DNA of 64,000 bases from Marinomonas alcarazii (GTDB taxonomy: Bacteria > Pseudomonadota > Gammaproteobacteria > Pseudomonadales > Marinomonadaceae): assembly GCF_003208215.1 (NCBI RefSeq), contig NZ_QKLW01000008.1, positions 62,001 through 126,000 of the forward strand, in the 5' to 3' direction. The translations under genes and the position numbers were made by a program. Below, one piece after another: positions 16,275-25,527 of the stretch (the stretch's first letter is position 1; each line of letters starts with the position of its first letter). The notes under the pieces were generated by a model, which was given only the letters and a program-made list of their open reading frames with translations, did no database searches and had not been told where the DNA came from.

Positions 16275-17993
16275 GTGATACAAGTCGAACAAATGATTGC
16301 CAGTAAATCTCCTCAATTTTTCGATAAAAGCCCTTTAATCACTCGCCCGACGTTAAGCGTCCTCAAACGCTTATTCCACGAAAGTGAAGTAAACCAATTC
16401 CTGGAAAAAAACCACGGCTGTGTCGGCTTCGAATTTATTGATCGCGTTCTGGATCATTTCAACTTTAGCTATAACGTTAGCCAAGTTGATCGACGAAATA
16501 TTCCTGCCAGTGGTCGTGTGATGATCATCGCCAATCACCCTCTTGGCGCTTTAGATGGGCTAGCGCTGTTGCGCCTAGTGGGCGAAATTCGTCCCGATGT
16601 CAAAATCGTCGCCAATGATTTATTAATGGGCTTTGATGGTTTAAAACAGCTGGTGTTGCCCGTGGATAATCTTGGCGGAAAAACCGCGCGCCAGCAGCTT
16701 AAAGCCATCATGAACTGCCTACACAATGAAGAAGCCATCATCATATTCCCCGCTGGCGAAGTATCGCGCATGTCACCAAGTGGCGTAAGAGATCAGAAAT
16801 GGAATCAAAATTATCTTAAGCTGGCGCAAAAAACCAACAGCCCATTACTGCCTGTCCACATCGGCGGACGTAACTCGATGTTGTTTTACACCAGCTCCTT
16901 ACTATACCGTCCGCTCTCTACCGTACAGCTTGCTAATGAGATGTTTCGCCAGCGTAACCGCAAAATTCCCATGCAAGTTGGTCAAGCGATTCCGATTCAA
17001 GAATTAGCCAAACTGCCATTAAGCGACAAAGAGAAAAACAAATTAGTAAAACGTCATTTGTACCGTATTGCTAAAGGCAAAAAGCCACTGCTTAAAACCG
17101 AAAAAACGGTGGAGCACCCGCAAAACAGACAAATGATCAAACAAGAGCTGAAAATCTCAGAACACCTTGGCAGCACCAAGGACAACAAACAGATCTATCT
17201 GTTTGATTACGATCCAATGTCCGTCACCATGAAAGAAATCGGGCGTTTGCGTGAAATCGCCTTCCGTAAAGTGGGTGAAGGTACTGGCGAACGCTCTGAT
17301 CTAGACAAGTTTGACCAATATTATCGTCACTTGATTCTATGGGATGAAGAAGAACTAGAGATCGTCGGTGCATACCGTATTGGCGAAGTTGCTCGATACA
17401 TGAAATCAGAAACGCCAAATCGCATCTACAGTGCCGAGTTATTTCAATACTCTTGTGACATGGAACCCTATTTTGAGCAAGGCATCGAGCTTGGTCGCAG
17501 CTTTATTCAGCCAAAATATTGGGGCAAGCGTAGCTTAGATTATTTGTGGTACGGCATTGGGGCTTATTTAGATAAACACCCTGAAATTCGCTATATGTTC
17601 GGCCCAGTAAGCCTAAGCAACAGCTACCCACAAGTCGCGAAAGATTTTATCGTTTCCTTTTATAAGCTCTACTTTGCCGACCAAGAGCACCTAGCGCGTT
17701 CTTTCACGCCATATCAAGTGAACGCCGAACACAATGACATTATTACCGATATGTTCAGTGGCGAAGACTACGAAGAAGACTTTCGAATACTAAAAGAACA
17801 ACTTGGTCACTTTGGCGCGAGTGTGCCAACCTTGTTCAAGCAATACAGTGAGTTATGTGAACCGGGCGGGGTTCGCTTCTTAGATTTTGGTGTCGATGCC
17901 GACTTTGGCTACTGTGTGGACGGACTCGTCCTCGTAGACCTAAATACAATCAAAGAAGCGAAAAACAAACGCTACCGAGGTCATAACCAATAA
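16275..17993 (+). CDS. olsF: OlsF-like bifunctional acyltransferase (ornithine lipid synthesis)
   Basis: A 572-residue two-domain enzyme expected to make ornithine lipid at the inner membrane. The N-terminal PlsC-type O-acyltransferase half (about 60-270) shows IIANHPLGALDG, with His and Asp separated by five residues, and the IFPAGEVSR block. The C-terminal half (about 290-560) resembles the hemolysin-like/GNAT N-acyltransferase family of OlsB, with LREIAFRKVGEGTGERSDLD, ELGRSFIQPKYWG and MFGPVSLSN. This domain order matches OlsF, which acylates ornithine and then lyso-ornithine lipid. The start is a GTG with GGAG seven bases upstream. An inverted repeat precedes it. The next plus-strand gene is 450 bases away. 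Confidence 0.8.
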   Translation: MIQVEQMIASKSPQFFDKSPLITRPTLSVLKRLFHESEVNQFLEKNHGCVGFEFIDRVLDHFNFSYNVSQVDRRNIPASGRVMIIANHPLGALDGLALLRLVGEIRPDVKIVANDLLMGFDGLKQLVLPVDNLGGKTARQQLKAIMNCLHNEEAIIIFPAGEVSRMSPSGVRDQKWNQNYLKLAQKTNSPLLPVHIGGRNSMLFYTSSLLYRPLSTVQLANEMFRQRNRKIPMQVGQAIPIQELAKLPLSDKEKNKLVKRHLYRIAKGKKPLLKTEKTVEHPQNRQMIKQELKISEHLGSTKDNKQIYLFDYDPMSVTMKEIGRLREIAFRKVGEGTGERSDLDKFDQYYRHLILWDEEELEIVGAYRIGEVARYMKSETPNRIYSAELFQYSCDMEPYFEQGIELGRSFIQPKYWGKRSLDYLWYGIGAYLDKHPEIRYMFGPVSLSNSYPQVAKDFIVSFYKLYFADQEHLARSFTPYQVNAEHNDIITDMFSGEDYEEDFRILKEQLGHFGASVPTLFKQYSELCEPGGVRFLDFGVDADFGYCVDGLVLVDLNTIKEAKNKRYRGHNQ

Positions 17994-18008
17994 TATGACT
18001 CTTTGCTA

Positions 18009-18152
18009 TCAAGAGTCGTGATGATGGTGGCTTGAGTGATGCGCATGGCGATGATGACCGTGTCGTTCTGGTCGTTTAAAAAACGCCAAATAAATCACTT
18101 TAATAACAAGCATCACACTTAACACAATGAGAACGCCCATTTGAAGGTCCAT
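18009..18152 (-). CDS. 47-residue membrane protein with histidine-rich tail
   Basis: Read directly from the minus strand. The ATG at 18152 is preceded by GAGGTG five bases upstream and runs 47 codons to a TGA at 18009. Residues 5-25 form one hydrophobic helix (GVLIVLSVMLVIKVIYLAFF). The tail has eleven histidines in about eighteen residues, in clusters such as HGHHRHAHH and HHHH. The good ribosome-binding site and clear helix-plus-tail layout argue that it is a real gene. A metal-binding role for the tail is inference. It converges on the olsF-like gene with 15 bases between them. Confidence 0.6.
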   Translation of the reverse strand: MDLQMGVLIVLSVMLVIKVIYLAFFKRPERHGHHRHAHHSSHHHHDS

Positions 18153-18449
18153 ACAAACACCTCATTATTTTTGTTGTAATTTTAGTGTAGAACATTTGGA
18201 GCAAGTGAATTGTGAATTTACGTCAGCAAATTGTACGTATTAGTAAGCCCAAAAATAGCGCACAACTGACACATTCAACACAATAAAACCCATAGAAATA
18301 AGCACAATAAAGCAGAGCGAAAATCTTTTCTTTAAATAAATTAAGTAGTTAAAAAAGATGGCGCAAGCCTTGCTTGCTCACATTATTACCCTTCAGGCTT
18401 TTTGTCGTAGCCTTCACTCATTTTTCTATCAAAGATAACGGAGCTGGAC
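18153..18449. other. Intergenic stretch without a convincing gene
   Basis: About 300 A+T-rich bases upstream of both the His-tailed gene and the CBM48 gene, probably holding their promoters. A short GCAAGC/GCTTGC hairpin lies near 18365-18380. A minus-strand open stretch with one hydrophobic segment lacks a start codon and was not called. Confidence 0.5.
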
Positions 18450-18755
18450 ATGATTGAGAAAACCTACTTAAAGACAAAACCCGAATGCAAAGTGAAATTT
18501 GCATTGCCTGCAGAAACCGTCGGTGACGCAAAAAATGTCGCGGTCGTGGGAGACTTCAATAATTGGGATAGCACGGCTAATCCGATGAAAAAGCAAAAAT
18601 CTGGTGTCTTTGCGTCAACACTCAATTTGGATATAGACACTGTTTATCAGTTCAGATACGTGATTGATGGCACTGAATGGCTAAACGATGACATGGCGGA
18701 CGATTATGTACCAAGCCCTATCAGCTATGAATCAAATGGTGTAATCAGCCTTTAA
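18450..18755 (+). CDS. Stand-alone CBM48/AMPK-type glycogen-binding domain protein
   Basis: A 101-residue protein that is almost entirely one early-set carbohydrate-binding module of the CBM48/AMPK-beta type. It shows NVAVVGDFNNWD, PMKKQKSGVFASTL and a VYQFRYVIDG strand, the family's carbohydrate-contact segments. There is no catalytic domain, signal peptide or membrane segment, and no glycogen gene nearby. Binding of glycogen or a related glucan is known for the family; its role as a free module is unknown. The start has GGAG upstream. A terminator hairpin follows. Confidence 0.82.
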   Translation: MIEKTYLKTKPECKVKFALPAETVGDAKNVAVVGDFNNWDSTANPMKKQKSGVFASTLNLDIDTVYQFRYVIDGTEWLNDDMADDYVPSPISYESNGVISL

Positions 18756-18785
18756 ATAACACCGCAACTAAGAAAAATTCTCTTT

Positions 18786-18824
18786 ACGCCTCTACTCTCT
18801 TATGTAGAGGCGTTTATCTTTCTT
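18786..18824 (+). terminator. Terminator after the CBM48 gene
   Basis: ACGCCTCTAC at 18786-18795 pairs with GTAGAGGCGT at 18804-18813 around an eight-base loop, followed by a T-rich run broken by A and C. It lies 30 bases after the CBM48 stop. Confidence 0.7.
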
Positions 18825-18911
18825 AACCTCTCGTTTTTCCTCTCTTTTCTTATAAGTAGCGCCTTAAAAAGCGAACATCATAACGTCATTTTTTTGCCCT
18901 AAGCCCACTAA

Positions 18912-18939
18912 TTGATGGATTCGAGCTGCAATTTATAGT
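18912..18939 (+). promoter_or_regulatory. Candidate sigma-70 promoter of betB-betA
   Basis: TTGATG at 18912-18917 and TATAGT at 18934-18939 with a 16-base spacer, about 100 bases before the betB start. The palindromic operator begins 18 bases after the -10 element, where a bound repressor would block initiation. Confidence 0.5.
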
Positions 18940-18956
18940 CAGAATATGTACAATTG

Positions 18957-18984
18957 TTTTTATTAAACGCGCGTTTAATAAAAA
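18957..18984. promoter_or_regulatory. Perfect 28-base palindrome, BetI-like operator
   Basis: A perfect palindrome with core ATTAAACGCGCGTTTAAT flanked by five T on the left and five A on the right. It resembles the TetR-type BetI operators recalled from other gammaproteobacteria (TTGAACG...CGTTCAA). It sits between the promoter and the start of betB, so choline-relieved repression is likely. The repressor gene is not in the window. Confidence 0.65.
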
Positions 18985-19040
18985 TCAAATACCTCAACGA
19001 CTCTAAACAGAGTATTGAAACAGACTTAAAGAGGCACATC

Positions 19041-20498
19041 ATGGCACATCAGCAGCAATACATTCACGGCCGCTACCATGCATCCACCAGCGGAGAACAC
19101 TTTGAGACAATCAACCCAGCCACTGGCGAAGTGATTGCAACAGTCGAACACGCGGGACAAGCTGAACTAGATGCCGCTATTGAGTCTGCAAAACAAGGTC
19201 AAAAAGTGTGGGCGGCAATGAGCCCTGTAGAACGCGGACGCATTCTAAAAAAAGCAGCCGAGCTATTACGTGAAAAAAACGAAGAACTGGCTCGTCTTGA
19301 AGTTCTAGACACAGGCAAACCACTTCAAGAAGCTATTTGCGTAGACATTCAAACGGGCGCTGACGTGATCGAATATTACGCAGGCCTAACCGATAAAATC
19401 CAAGGCGATTACCAAGACCTTTGTAATGGTAATTTCTTTTACACTCGCCGCGAGCCACTGGGTATTTGTGCTGGCATCGGTGCGTGGAACTACCCAATCC
19501 AAATCGCTATGTGGAAATCAGGCCCAGCCCTAGCCGCTGGTAACGCAATGATCTTCAAACCTTCAGAAGAAACACCGCTTACCGCTCTTAAACTGGCAGA
19601 GATCTTTACCCAAGCAGGTTTGCCTGATGGTGTTTTTAACGTCATCCAAGGGGACGCACGCACAGGTCAAATGATCACTAACCACCCAGACATCGACAAA
19701 GTGTCTTTCACAGGTGAAGTTGGAACAGGTAAAAAGGTCATGGCTGCTTCTGCACAATCTTTGAAGCAAGTCACCATGGAACTTGGCGGTAAATCGCCTA
19801 TGATCATCTTCCCAGACATGCCAGTGGACCAAGCCGTTTCTGCCGCCATGCTGGCGAACTTCTACACACAAGGCGAAGTATGTACTAATGGTACACGCGT
19901 TTTCGTTCACGCAGATATGATGGACGCTTTTACCAAGGAATTAAAAGAGCGCACTGAAGCCATGATCATTGGCGACCCAATGAACATGGACACACAAGTC
20001 GGTGCCTTGATCTCTAAAGACCACATGCAAAAAGTCTTGGGCTACATTCAAGCCGCCAAAGACGCAGGAGCGACTCTATTGTGCGGTGGTTACCAAGTCA
20101 CTGAAAACGGCTTAGACAAAGGCGCTTTTGTTGCTCCGACTGTCTTTACCGATTGCACCGACGACATGCCACAAGTGCGCGATGAAATCTTCGGCCCAGT
20201 AATGTCCGTGCTGAGCTTTACCGATGAAGACGAAGTGATTGCTCGCGCCAACGACACAAAACTTGGCTTGGCAGCGGGTGTATTCACCAAAGACTTCGCT
20301 CGTGCTCACCGCGTAATTAATCAATTACAAGCTGGCATTTGCTGGATTAATGCGTGGGGCGCTTCTCCTGCAGAAATGCCAGTGGGTGGCTACAAACAAT
20401 CAGGCATCGGCCGTGAAAATGGCATCGAAACCTTATACCACTACACACAAAACAAGAGCGTCTTTGTCGATTTGAACGACATTCAAAGCCCTTACTAG
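19041..20498 (+). CDS. betB: Betaine-aldehyde dehydrogenase
   Basis: Oxidises betaine aldehyde to glycine betaine with NAD(P), giving the osmoprotectant in the cytoplasm. The 485-residue protein is normal for BetB. It has the active-site Glu in MELGGKSP, the catalytic Cys in [10 protein letters not shown] and the C-terminal block [17 protein letters not shown]. The ATG at 19041 was chosen over an upstream in-frame start because AGAGG lies six bases before it and the upstream part would cross the operator palindrome. It is followed 55 bases later by betA on the same strand. Confidence 0.96.
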   Translation: MAHQQQYIHGRYHASTSGEHFETINPATGEVIATVEHAGQAELDAAIESAKQGQKVWAAMSPVERGRILKKAAELLREKNEELARLEVLDTGKPLQEAICVDIQTGADVIEYYAGLTDKIQGDYQDLCNGNFFYTRREPLGICAGIGAWNYPIQIAMWKSGPALAAGNAMIFKPSEETPLTALKLAEIFTQAGLPDGVFNVIQGDARTGQMITNHPDIDKVSFTGEVGTGKKVMAASAQSLKQVTMELGGKSPMIIFPDMPVDQAVSAAMLANFYTQGEVCTNGTRVFVHADMMDAFTKELKERTEAMIIGDPMNMDTQVGALISKDHMQKVLGYIQAAKDAGATLLCGGYQVTENGLDKGAFVAPTVFTDCTDDMPQVRDEIFGPVMSVLSFTDEDEVIARANDTKLGLAAGVFTKDFARAHRVINQLQAGICWINAWGASPAEMPVGGYKQSGIGRENGIETLYHYTQNKSVFVDLNDIQSPY

Positions 20499-20553
20499 GC
20501 GAGACTCTTACTAAACGAGCCTTGCAATAAGTGAGGCTCTTATTAAATGAGAA

Positions 20554-22227
20554 ATGGTCATGGCAAACGAAACGTACGATTACATCATCGTCGGTGCTGG
20601 CTCCGCAGGGTGTGTGCTGGCAGACCGACTGACAGAAAGTGGCGAACACAAGGTGTTGCTGCTGGAAATGGGTGGCTCTGATAAGAGCATCTTTATCCAA
20701 ATGCCAACCGCTTTGTCTTATCCAATGAATACCGAAAAATACGCCTGGCAGTTCCACACAGATAAGGAACCAGGTCTTGATGGCCGCGAAATGCATTGCC
20801 CGCGCGGTAAAGTGTTAGGCGGATCGTCATCCATTAACGGCATGGTGTATGTTCGTGGTCACGCCTGCGATTTCGACCAATGGGAAGAAAACGGCGCCAA
20901 AGGCTGGAACTACCAAACTTGCCTGCCTTACTTCAAAAAAGCCGAAACATGGAAAGGCGGCGCGGACTTATACCGTGGCGGCGAAGGCCCATTGTCGACT
21001 AACAACGGCAACGACATGACCTACAACCCGCTTTATCAAGCCTTTATTGATGCTGGCGAAGAAGCCGGTTACGGCAAAACAGACGACTACAATGGTTTCC
21101 GTCAGGAAGGTTTTGGCCCGATGCACATGACGGTGAAAAATGGCGTACGTGCTTCAACGTCGAACGCTTATTTACGTCGTGCTATGCAGCGCCCTAACCT
21201 AACCCTCAAAACCGGTGTACTTAGTCACAAGGTCACCTTTGACGGCAAAAAAGCCACAGGCATTGAGTTCAGCAAAAATGGCCAAACTCAACAAGTTACC
21301 GCCAACAAAGAAGTGATTCTATCGGCTGGCTCAGTTGGCTCACCTCAATTATTGCAACTGTCCGGTGTGGGCCCAAAAGACGTGCTCGAAAAAGCGGGCG
21401 TTCCTGTGCTTCACGAATTACCAGGCGTGGGTGAAAACCTGCAAGATCATTTGGAAGTCTACTTCCAGTACTACTGCAAGAAGCCTGTGACACTAAACAG
21501 TAAGCTTGGCTTAATCAGCAAAGGCTTGATCGGTACTCGTTGGATGCTATTTAAAACGGGCCTTGGCGCGACCAACCACTTTGAATCGTGTGGTTTTATT
21601 CGCTCTCGTGCCGGTCTTAAATGGCCAAACATTCAATACCACTTCCTGCCTGCTGCTATGCGTTACGACGGTCAGGCAGCGGTAGAAGGCCATGGATTTC
21701 AAGTACACGTTGGTCCAAACAAGCCTGAAAGTCGCGGTAAATTGTGGATTGAATCTGCGAATCCTGCCGCGAAACCGCGCATCTTGTTTAACTACATCTC
21801 CACCGAGCAAGACAAGCAAGACTGGCGCGATACGATTCGCCTAACGCGTGAAGTGTTGCAACAATCCGCGCTAGACGATTATCGTGGCGATGAAATTCAG
21901 CCTGGCATGAATATCCAGAGCGACGAAGAAATCGACCAGTGGGTAAAAGAAAACGTGGAAAGTGCTTATCACCCTTCTTGTACCTGTAAGATGGGCGACG
22001 ATAACGATCCAATGGCGGTTCTGAATGAGCAGTGCCAAGTCCGCGGCATCGAAAGCCTTCGCGTGGTGGATTCGTCTATTTTCCCAACCATCACCAACGG
22101 CAACTTGAATGCGCCAACCATCATGGTCGCAGAAAAAGCCGCCGACATGATTCTTGGTAAAGCACAACTCCCAAGCCTAGATGCCCCTGTTTGGATTCAC
22201 CCAGAGTTTGAAACCAAACAACGTTAA
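20554..22227 (+). CDS. betA: Choline dehydrogenase
   Basis: Membrane-associated FAD enzyme of the GMC oxidoreductase family that oxidises choline to betaine aldehyde. The 557-residue length is typical. It has the FAD-binding [17 protein letters not shown] at the N-terminus, the GMC signature [18 protein letters not shown] near residue 85, and the active-site block [12 protein letters not shown] near 470. The start could be this ATG or the one two codons later; neither has a strong ribosome-binding site. It is the second gene of the bet operon and ends at a strong hairpin terminator. The choline transporter and betI are not in this window. Confidence 0.96.
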   Translation: MVMANETYDYIIVGAGSAGCVLADRLTESGEHKVLLLEMGGSDKSIFIQMPTALSYPMNTEKYAWQFHTDKEPGLDGREMHCPRGKVLGGSSSINGMVYVRGHACDFDQWEENGAKGWNYQTCLPYFKKAETWKGGADLYRGGEGPLSTNNGNDMTYNPLYQAFIDAGEEAGYGKTDDYNGFRQEGFGPMHMTVKNGVRASTSNAYLRRAMQRPNLTLKTGVLSHKVTFDGKKATGIEFSKNGQTQQVTANKEVILSAGSVGSPQLLQLSGVGPKDVLEKAGVPVLHELPGVGENLQDHLEVYFQYYCKKPVTLNSKLGLISKGLIGTRWMLFKTGLGATNHFESCGFIRSRAGLKWPNIQYHFLPAAMRYDGQAAVEGHGFQVHVGPNKPESRGKLWIESANPAAKPRILFNYISTEQDKQDWRDTIRLTREVLQQSALDDYRGDEIQPGMNIQSDEEIDQWVKENVESAYHPSCTCKMGDDNDPMAVLNEQCQVRGIESLRVVDSSIFPTITNGNLNAPTIMVAEKAADMILGKAQLPSLDAPVWIHPEFETKQR

Positions 22228-22249
22228 GCTCGGCTGAGCAACCCATAAA

Positions 22250-22281
22250 AAAACGCCTGCTAGATCCTAGCAGGCGTTTTT
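22250..22281. terminator. Strong bidirectional terminator between betA and cpdB
   Basis: AAAACGCCTGCTAG at 22250-22263 and CTAGCAGGCGTTTT at 22267-22280 form a 14-base stem with a three-base loop. T-runs flank it on both strands, so it can end betA and the convergent cpdB transcript. Confidence 0.88.
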
Positions 22282-22312
22282 CGTTTAGGCGCTTGTTGCT
22301 ACTTTATCTGAA

Positions 22313-24247
22313 TTATTTCAACTCAAAGATAGCAAAGCCGTTGTCATCCAAAGATTGATACTGCATGTTCTTACCTGCTGCGTCTTTGGCTTTTGGTGAC
22401 GTAGTAAACAACACCTTCGCCTTACCAAAACCAGTGAATGTCCAGTTATTGTCTGCCGCTGGGTTAATGGTATTTTGGCTCAACAAGTAGTTAGCAACAA
22501 CATCACGGTTCTTATCCGGCGCATCAATAACAATGGTGTCACCATTCAAGCCAGGGAAATGACCGCCACCGCCAGCACGATAGTTGTTGGTTGCCACAAG
22601 GAATTCATCCGTAGATCGAAGCGCTTCACCGTTGAACATAACATCAGTGATACGGTATGCATCTTGATTCACGACTTCGCCCTCGCCGTTATAACGTGCA
22701 GGCTGGGTAACGTCGATCTTGTAAGAGATACCGTCAATCACATCGAAGTTGTAGGTTGGGAAAGAAGCATTAACCAACTGTTGTGGCTCAGTCGCATTAG
22801 GGTCGATCTGATTAAATTGACCCGCTGCGGCTTCCAACCATTCCACTACTTGTGCACCAGTGAGTTTCACCACTTTCAAATCGTTCGGATAAATGTACAG
22901 GTCACTGACGTTTTTCAGGGCAATGTCGCCTTTTGGTACGTCGGTGTAATATTCTGGACCACCACGACCACCCGCTTTAAACGGTGCTGCGGCAGACAAA
23001 ATAGGCAAGCCTTCGTAAGAAGTACCACGAACAATATTTTCCACGTACCAAATCTGCGCGTTGTTCACGATCTGAATGGATGGATCATCTTGTACCAAGG
23101 CAAAGAAGCTGTTGATGTCTGAGGTAGATTCACCTACTTTACGGCGCATGTAAGCCAACGTCCCTTCATGCTCGGTTTCTACCGCTTTGTTGATTCCATC
23201 ATCTGCTTCCACTAAAGGTACCGTAGTTCGGCCTTCACGACGCGCAATCGCACGAACTTCCGCTTTGCCGTCAGCGACTTTCCAGCCATCGCCCGCAGGC
23301 TCTAGTTTTAAATCAATCACACCAAGGTGAGAACCCCAAAAGCCAGGCATGGTCGCAGGTTTTCCAAATACCGTGCCTTTTTCACCATCCACACCTTCAA
23401 ACTCGGCTAATGCCTTGTCGCCAGGGAAGATACGGTGGGAGTGACCAAATAGAATCGCATCAATACCATCGACTTTCGCTAGGTGATAAGACGCGTTTTC
23501 TTCACCTTTCAAATAAGGAGAGTTCATCATGCCACTGTGTGGAATGGCAATGACCACATCCGCACCATTGGCTTTCATTTCTGGTACGTATTTATTCGCC
23601 GTTTCAACAATGTCTTTGGCAATAACTTTATGCGTTAAGTTATCTTTATCCCAAGACATAATTTGAGGTGGCACAAAGCCAATGTAACCTATCTTAACCG
23701 TTTGTTGCTTGCCGTCAGAATCAACGAAAGTTTTGTCTTTGATAATATAAGGTTGGAAATAAGGTTGATCGTTTGACGCATCGTCATCGCCATCGTCGAC
23801 ATACACGTTTGCGTTAATATAAGGGAAATTAGCGCCACTTAAACTCTTCATTAAAAAGTCTAAGCCATAGTTAAACTCATGGTTACCGATATTACCCACA
23901 TCGTAATCCAACAAGTTCATCGCCTTAAACGCTGGGTGGGTCTCACCGAAGCGCAATACTCGCCCTTTGGCAACATAGTCGCCCAATGGCGTACCTTGCA
24001 ATAAGTCACCGTTGTCTACCAACACCGAGTTCGTCACCTCAGCGCGCGCCGCCTTGATAAGAGTCGCCACTCGAGATAATCCAACCGCATCACTTTGCTT
24101 ATCGCCGTAGTAATCGTAATCCACCAAATTCATATGTATATCAGTGGTCTCCATGACTCGCAGGTCAATGGTAGAAGCCTGCGCCATCGCGGCAAACAAC
24201 AAAGAAGAGGCGAAAATTGACGCGCCCTTAGGAACAAAAAAATTCAT
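22313..24247 (-). CDS. cpdB: 2',3'-cyclic-nucleotide 2'-phosphodiesterase/3'-nucleotidase, periplasmic
   Basis: Hydrolyses 2',3'-cyclic nucleotides and 3'-nucleotides in the periplasm for phosphate and nucleoside scavenging. The 644-residue protein has a signal peptide (about 1-25, ending AMAQAS), then a calcineurin-like metallophosphoesterase domain with VMETTDIHMNLVDYDYYGD, GNIGNHEFNYGLDFL and FGHSHRIFPG metal-binding blocks, and a C-terminal 5'-nucleotidase domain with NNYRAGGGGHFPG. The ATG at 24247 was chosen because GGAG lies seven bases upstream and it gives a proper signal peptide. It is a single gene, convergent with betA. Confidence 0.93.
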   Translation of the reverse strand: MNFFVPKGASIFASSLLFAAMAQASTIDLRVMETTDIHMNLVDYDYYGDKQSDAVGLSRVATLIKAARAEVTNSVLVDNGDLLQGTPLGDYVAKGRVLRFGETHPAFKAMNLLDYDVGNIGNHEFNYGLDFLMKSLSGANFPYINANVYVDDGDDDASNDQPYFQPYIIKDKTFVDSDGKQQTVKIGYIGFVPPQIMSWDKDNLTHKVIAKDIVETANKYVPEMKANGADVVIAIPHSGMMNSPYLKGEENASYHLAKVDGIDAILFGHSHRIFPGDKALAEFEGVDGEKGTVFGKPATMPGFWGSHLGVIDLKLEPAGDGWKVADGKAEVRAIARREGRTTVPLVEADDGINKAVETEHEGTLAYMRRKVGESTSDINSFFALVQDDPSIQIVNNAQIWYVENIVRGTSYEGLPILSAAAPFKAGGRGGPEYYTDVPKGDIALKNVSDLYIYPNDLKVVKLTGAQVVEWLEAAAGQFNQIDPNATEPQQLVNASFPTYNFDVIDGISYKIDVTQPARYNGEGEVVNQDAYRITDVMFNGEALRSTDEFLVATNNYRAGGGGHFPGLNGDTIVIDAPDKNRDVVANYLLSQNTINPAADNNWTFTGFGKAKVLFTTSPKAKDAAGKNMQYQSLDDNGFAIFELK

Positions 24248-24414
24248 GAAAAAACTCCATTCATACAAACAACGGCTTATCTAAGCACTAACCAAAAAGT
24301 CAGCTTTTAATAGTAAGACGATTTTATGCGAAGTTCATGCCTTTTTTATGACAATTGTTTATAGATTATGTAGTTCGACAAATAAAGAAGGCAGCTCCCT
24401 TAAACACATTCACC

Positions 24415-24555
24415 ATGAGAACCAAGCGGCATTTTGATGAGGTAGGTGGTAGTTTCGAAGTGAAACGCCGTTTGACGTGACTTATCAGCCTAAAGGCGCG
24501 GCTTACGCAGATATGTCGGATCACGGTCGTGCCTCCCTCATCCGACCTACAAGGC
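24415..24555. repeat. Intergenic repeat element, copy 1
   Basis: First of two similar units. It begins ATGAGAACCAAGCGGCATTT and ends with CCTCCCTCATCCGACCTAC near 24532-24550. Shared blocks with copy 2 include TTTTGATGAGGTAGG, GGTAGTTTCGAAG, AAACGCCGTTTG, ACGGTCGTGCCTCCCTC and ATCCGACCTAC. Inside it GCGGCATTT and GAAACGCCG form an imperfect inverted repeat. It looks like a REP/BIME-type palindromic element. Confidence 0.75.
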
Positions 24556-24571
24556 TTAATACATCCATACA

Positions 24572-24720
24572 ATGAGAACCAAAACGGCGTTTTGATGAGG
24601 TAGGCGGTAGTTTCGAAGAAAAACGCCGTTTGGTTCGAGTCTTGTGATGAAGCGATCTGTCGGTCTGAAGGCGCGACTTACATCAACACGGTCGTGCCTC
24701 CCTCATCCGACCTACGAGGC
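24572..24720. repeat. Intergenic repeat element, copy 2
   Basis: Second unit, in direct orientation 17 bases after copy 1. Its internal inverted repeat is better preserved: AAACGGCGTTTT and AAAACGCCGTTT, 12 bases each. The middle (about 24635-24690) is more diverged and slightly longer than in copy 1. It lies between cpdB and the protease gene and contains no credible reading frame. Confidence 0.75.
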
Positions 24721-24736
24721 GGAGGCGAAAAAGGAG

Positions 24737-25414
24737 TTATCGCTTAAACCAGCGCCACACAAAGAGTACTCTAAGCAAAGCGGCAGCCACGTAAGTCATG
24801 GCGCAGGCGGTGAGGATTTTCTTCACTTTGGGTAGGTCTTCCTGTGGGATGTAGTTACCTTCTCTCAATATGGGTAGTGCTTTGTTAAAGCTGGCATCCC
24901 ATTCTTCTGGCAGTATCGCCAGTTGCACGATAACCGCCAATAACCCAGATAGACCAACCACCAGCGCATGCAAAGGCACAGCATAGGGAATATGCAACAG
25001 CAAACTCAGGGCTGGCCAACCGAGTAACAAGCCTGCTGTAATACGGTGAGCAAAATGCGCCAAGGGCAAGTAGCGCGTGCTTAAATGGGAGATTTTTTGT
25101 TTCTTTTCATGCGCAATGGCGTGCCCTACTTCGTGAGCCGCTACAGCAACGGCGGTTAAAGAACGTCCATTAAATACACTAGGGCTGAGGCGAACAACAT
25201 GTTGCCCAAAATCGAAATGGTCGTGGCCTTCTTGTGTGGTTTCAATGTTCACTTCATTTAACTCAAAGCGTTTCACCAAGTGAGTCGCCAGCTCTCCTCC
25301 CGTTCCGGGTAGATCCTTTCGGTCGGTTGCATAACGTTTCAAGGTAAATTTCACCCATGCGCTTGGTCCAACGATCAACGCAATAACACCCAGTATGACG
25401 ATAATCCACAACAT
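24737..25414 (-). CDS. YugP-like membrane zinc metallopeptidase
   Basis: A 225-residue membrane protein of the YugP/neutral zinc metallopeptidase-2 type. It has an N-terminal helix (about 3-20), a zinc motif HEVGHA near residue 93, and hydrophobic segments at about 120-165 and 205-218. The family is conserved but its substrates are poorly known. The conserved LSPSVFNGRSLTAVAVAAHE block upstream of the zinc motif supports the call. It ends right after the repeat pair and is divergent from the DnaJ-related gene across 113 bases. Confidence 0.87.
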   Translation of the reverse strand: MLWIIVILGVIALIVGPSAWVKFTLKRYATDRKDLPGTGGELATHLVKRFELNEVNIETTQEGHDHFDFGQHVVRLSPSVFNGRSLTAVAVAAHEVGHAIAHEKKQKISHLSTRYLPLAHFAHRITAGLLLGWPALSLLLHIPYAVPLHALVVGLSGLLAVIVQLAILPEEWDASFNKALPILREGNYIPQEDLPKVKKILTACAMTYVAAALLRVLFVWRWFKR

Positions 25415-25527
25415 AGTTTTGTCTTTTAAAAGATCCCATTATTAAAAAATACGCGGCGCAACTTTGACCCTTTTCAGATTGGTAACATACACTGTAATGA
25501 ATAAATGCCTAAGCAAACGAGACAGAT

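Noticed and set aside
18200..18400. Minus-strand stretch encoding a hydrophobic segment of about 20 residues
   Set aside because: It begins after a stop without a usable start codon or ribosome-binding site.
22475..23122. A 215-codon plus-strand open frame
   Set aside because: It is opposite the cpdB coding region and has no recognisable motif or start signal.
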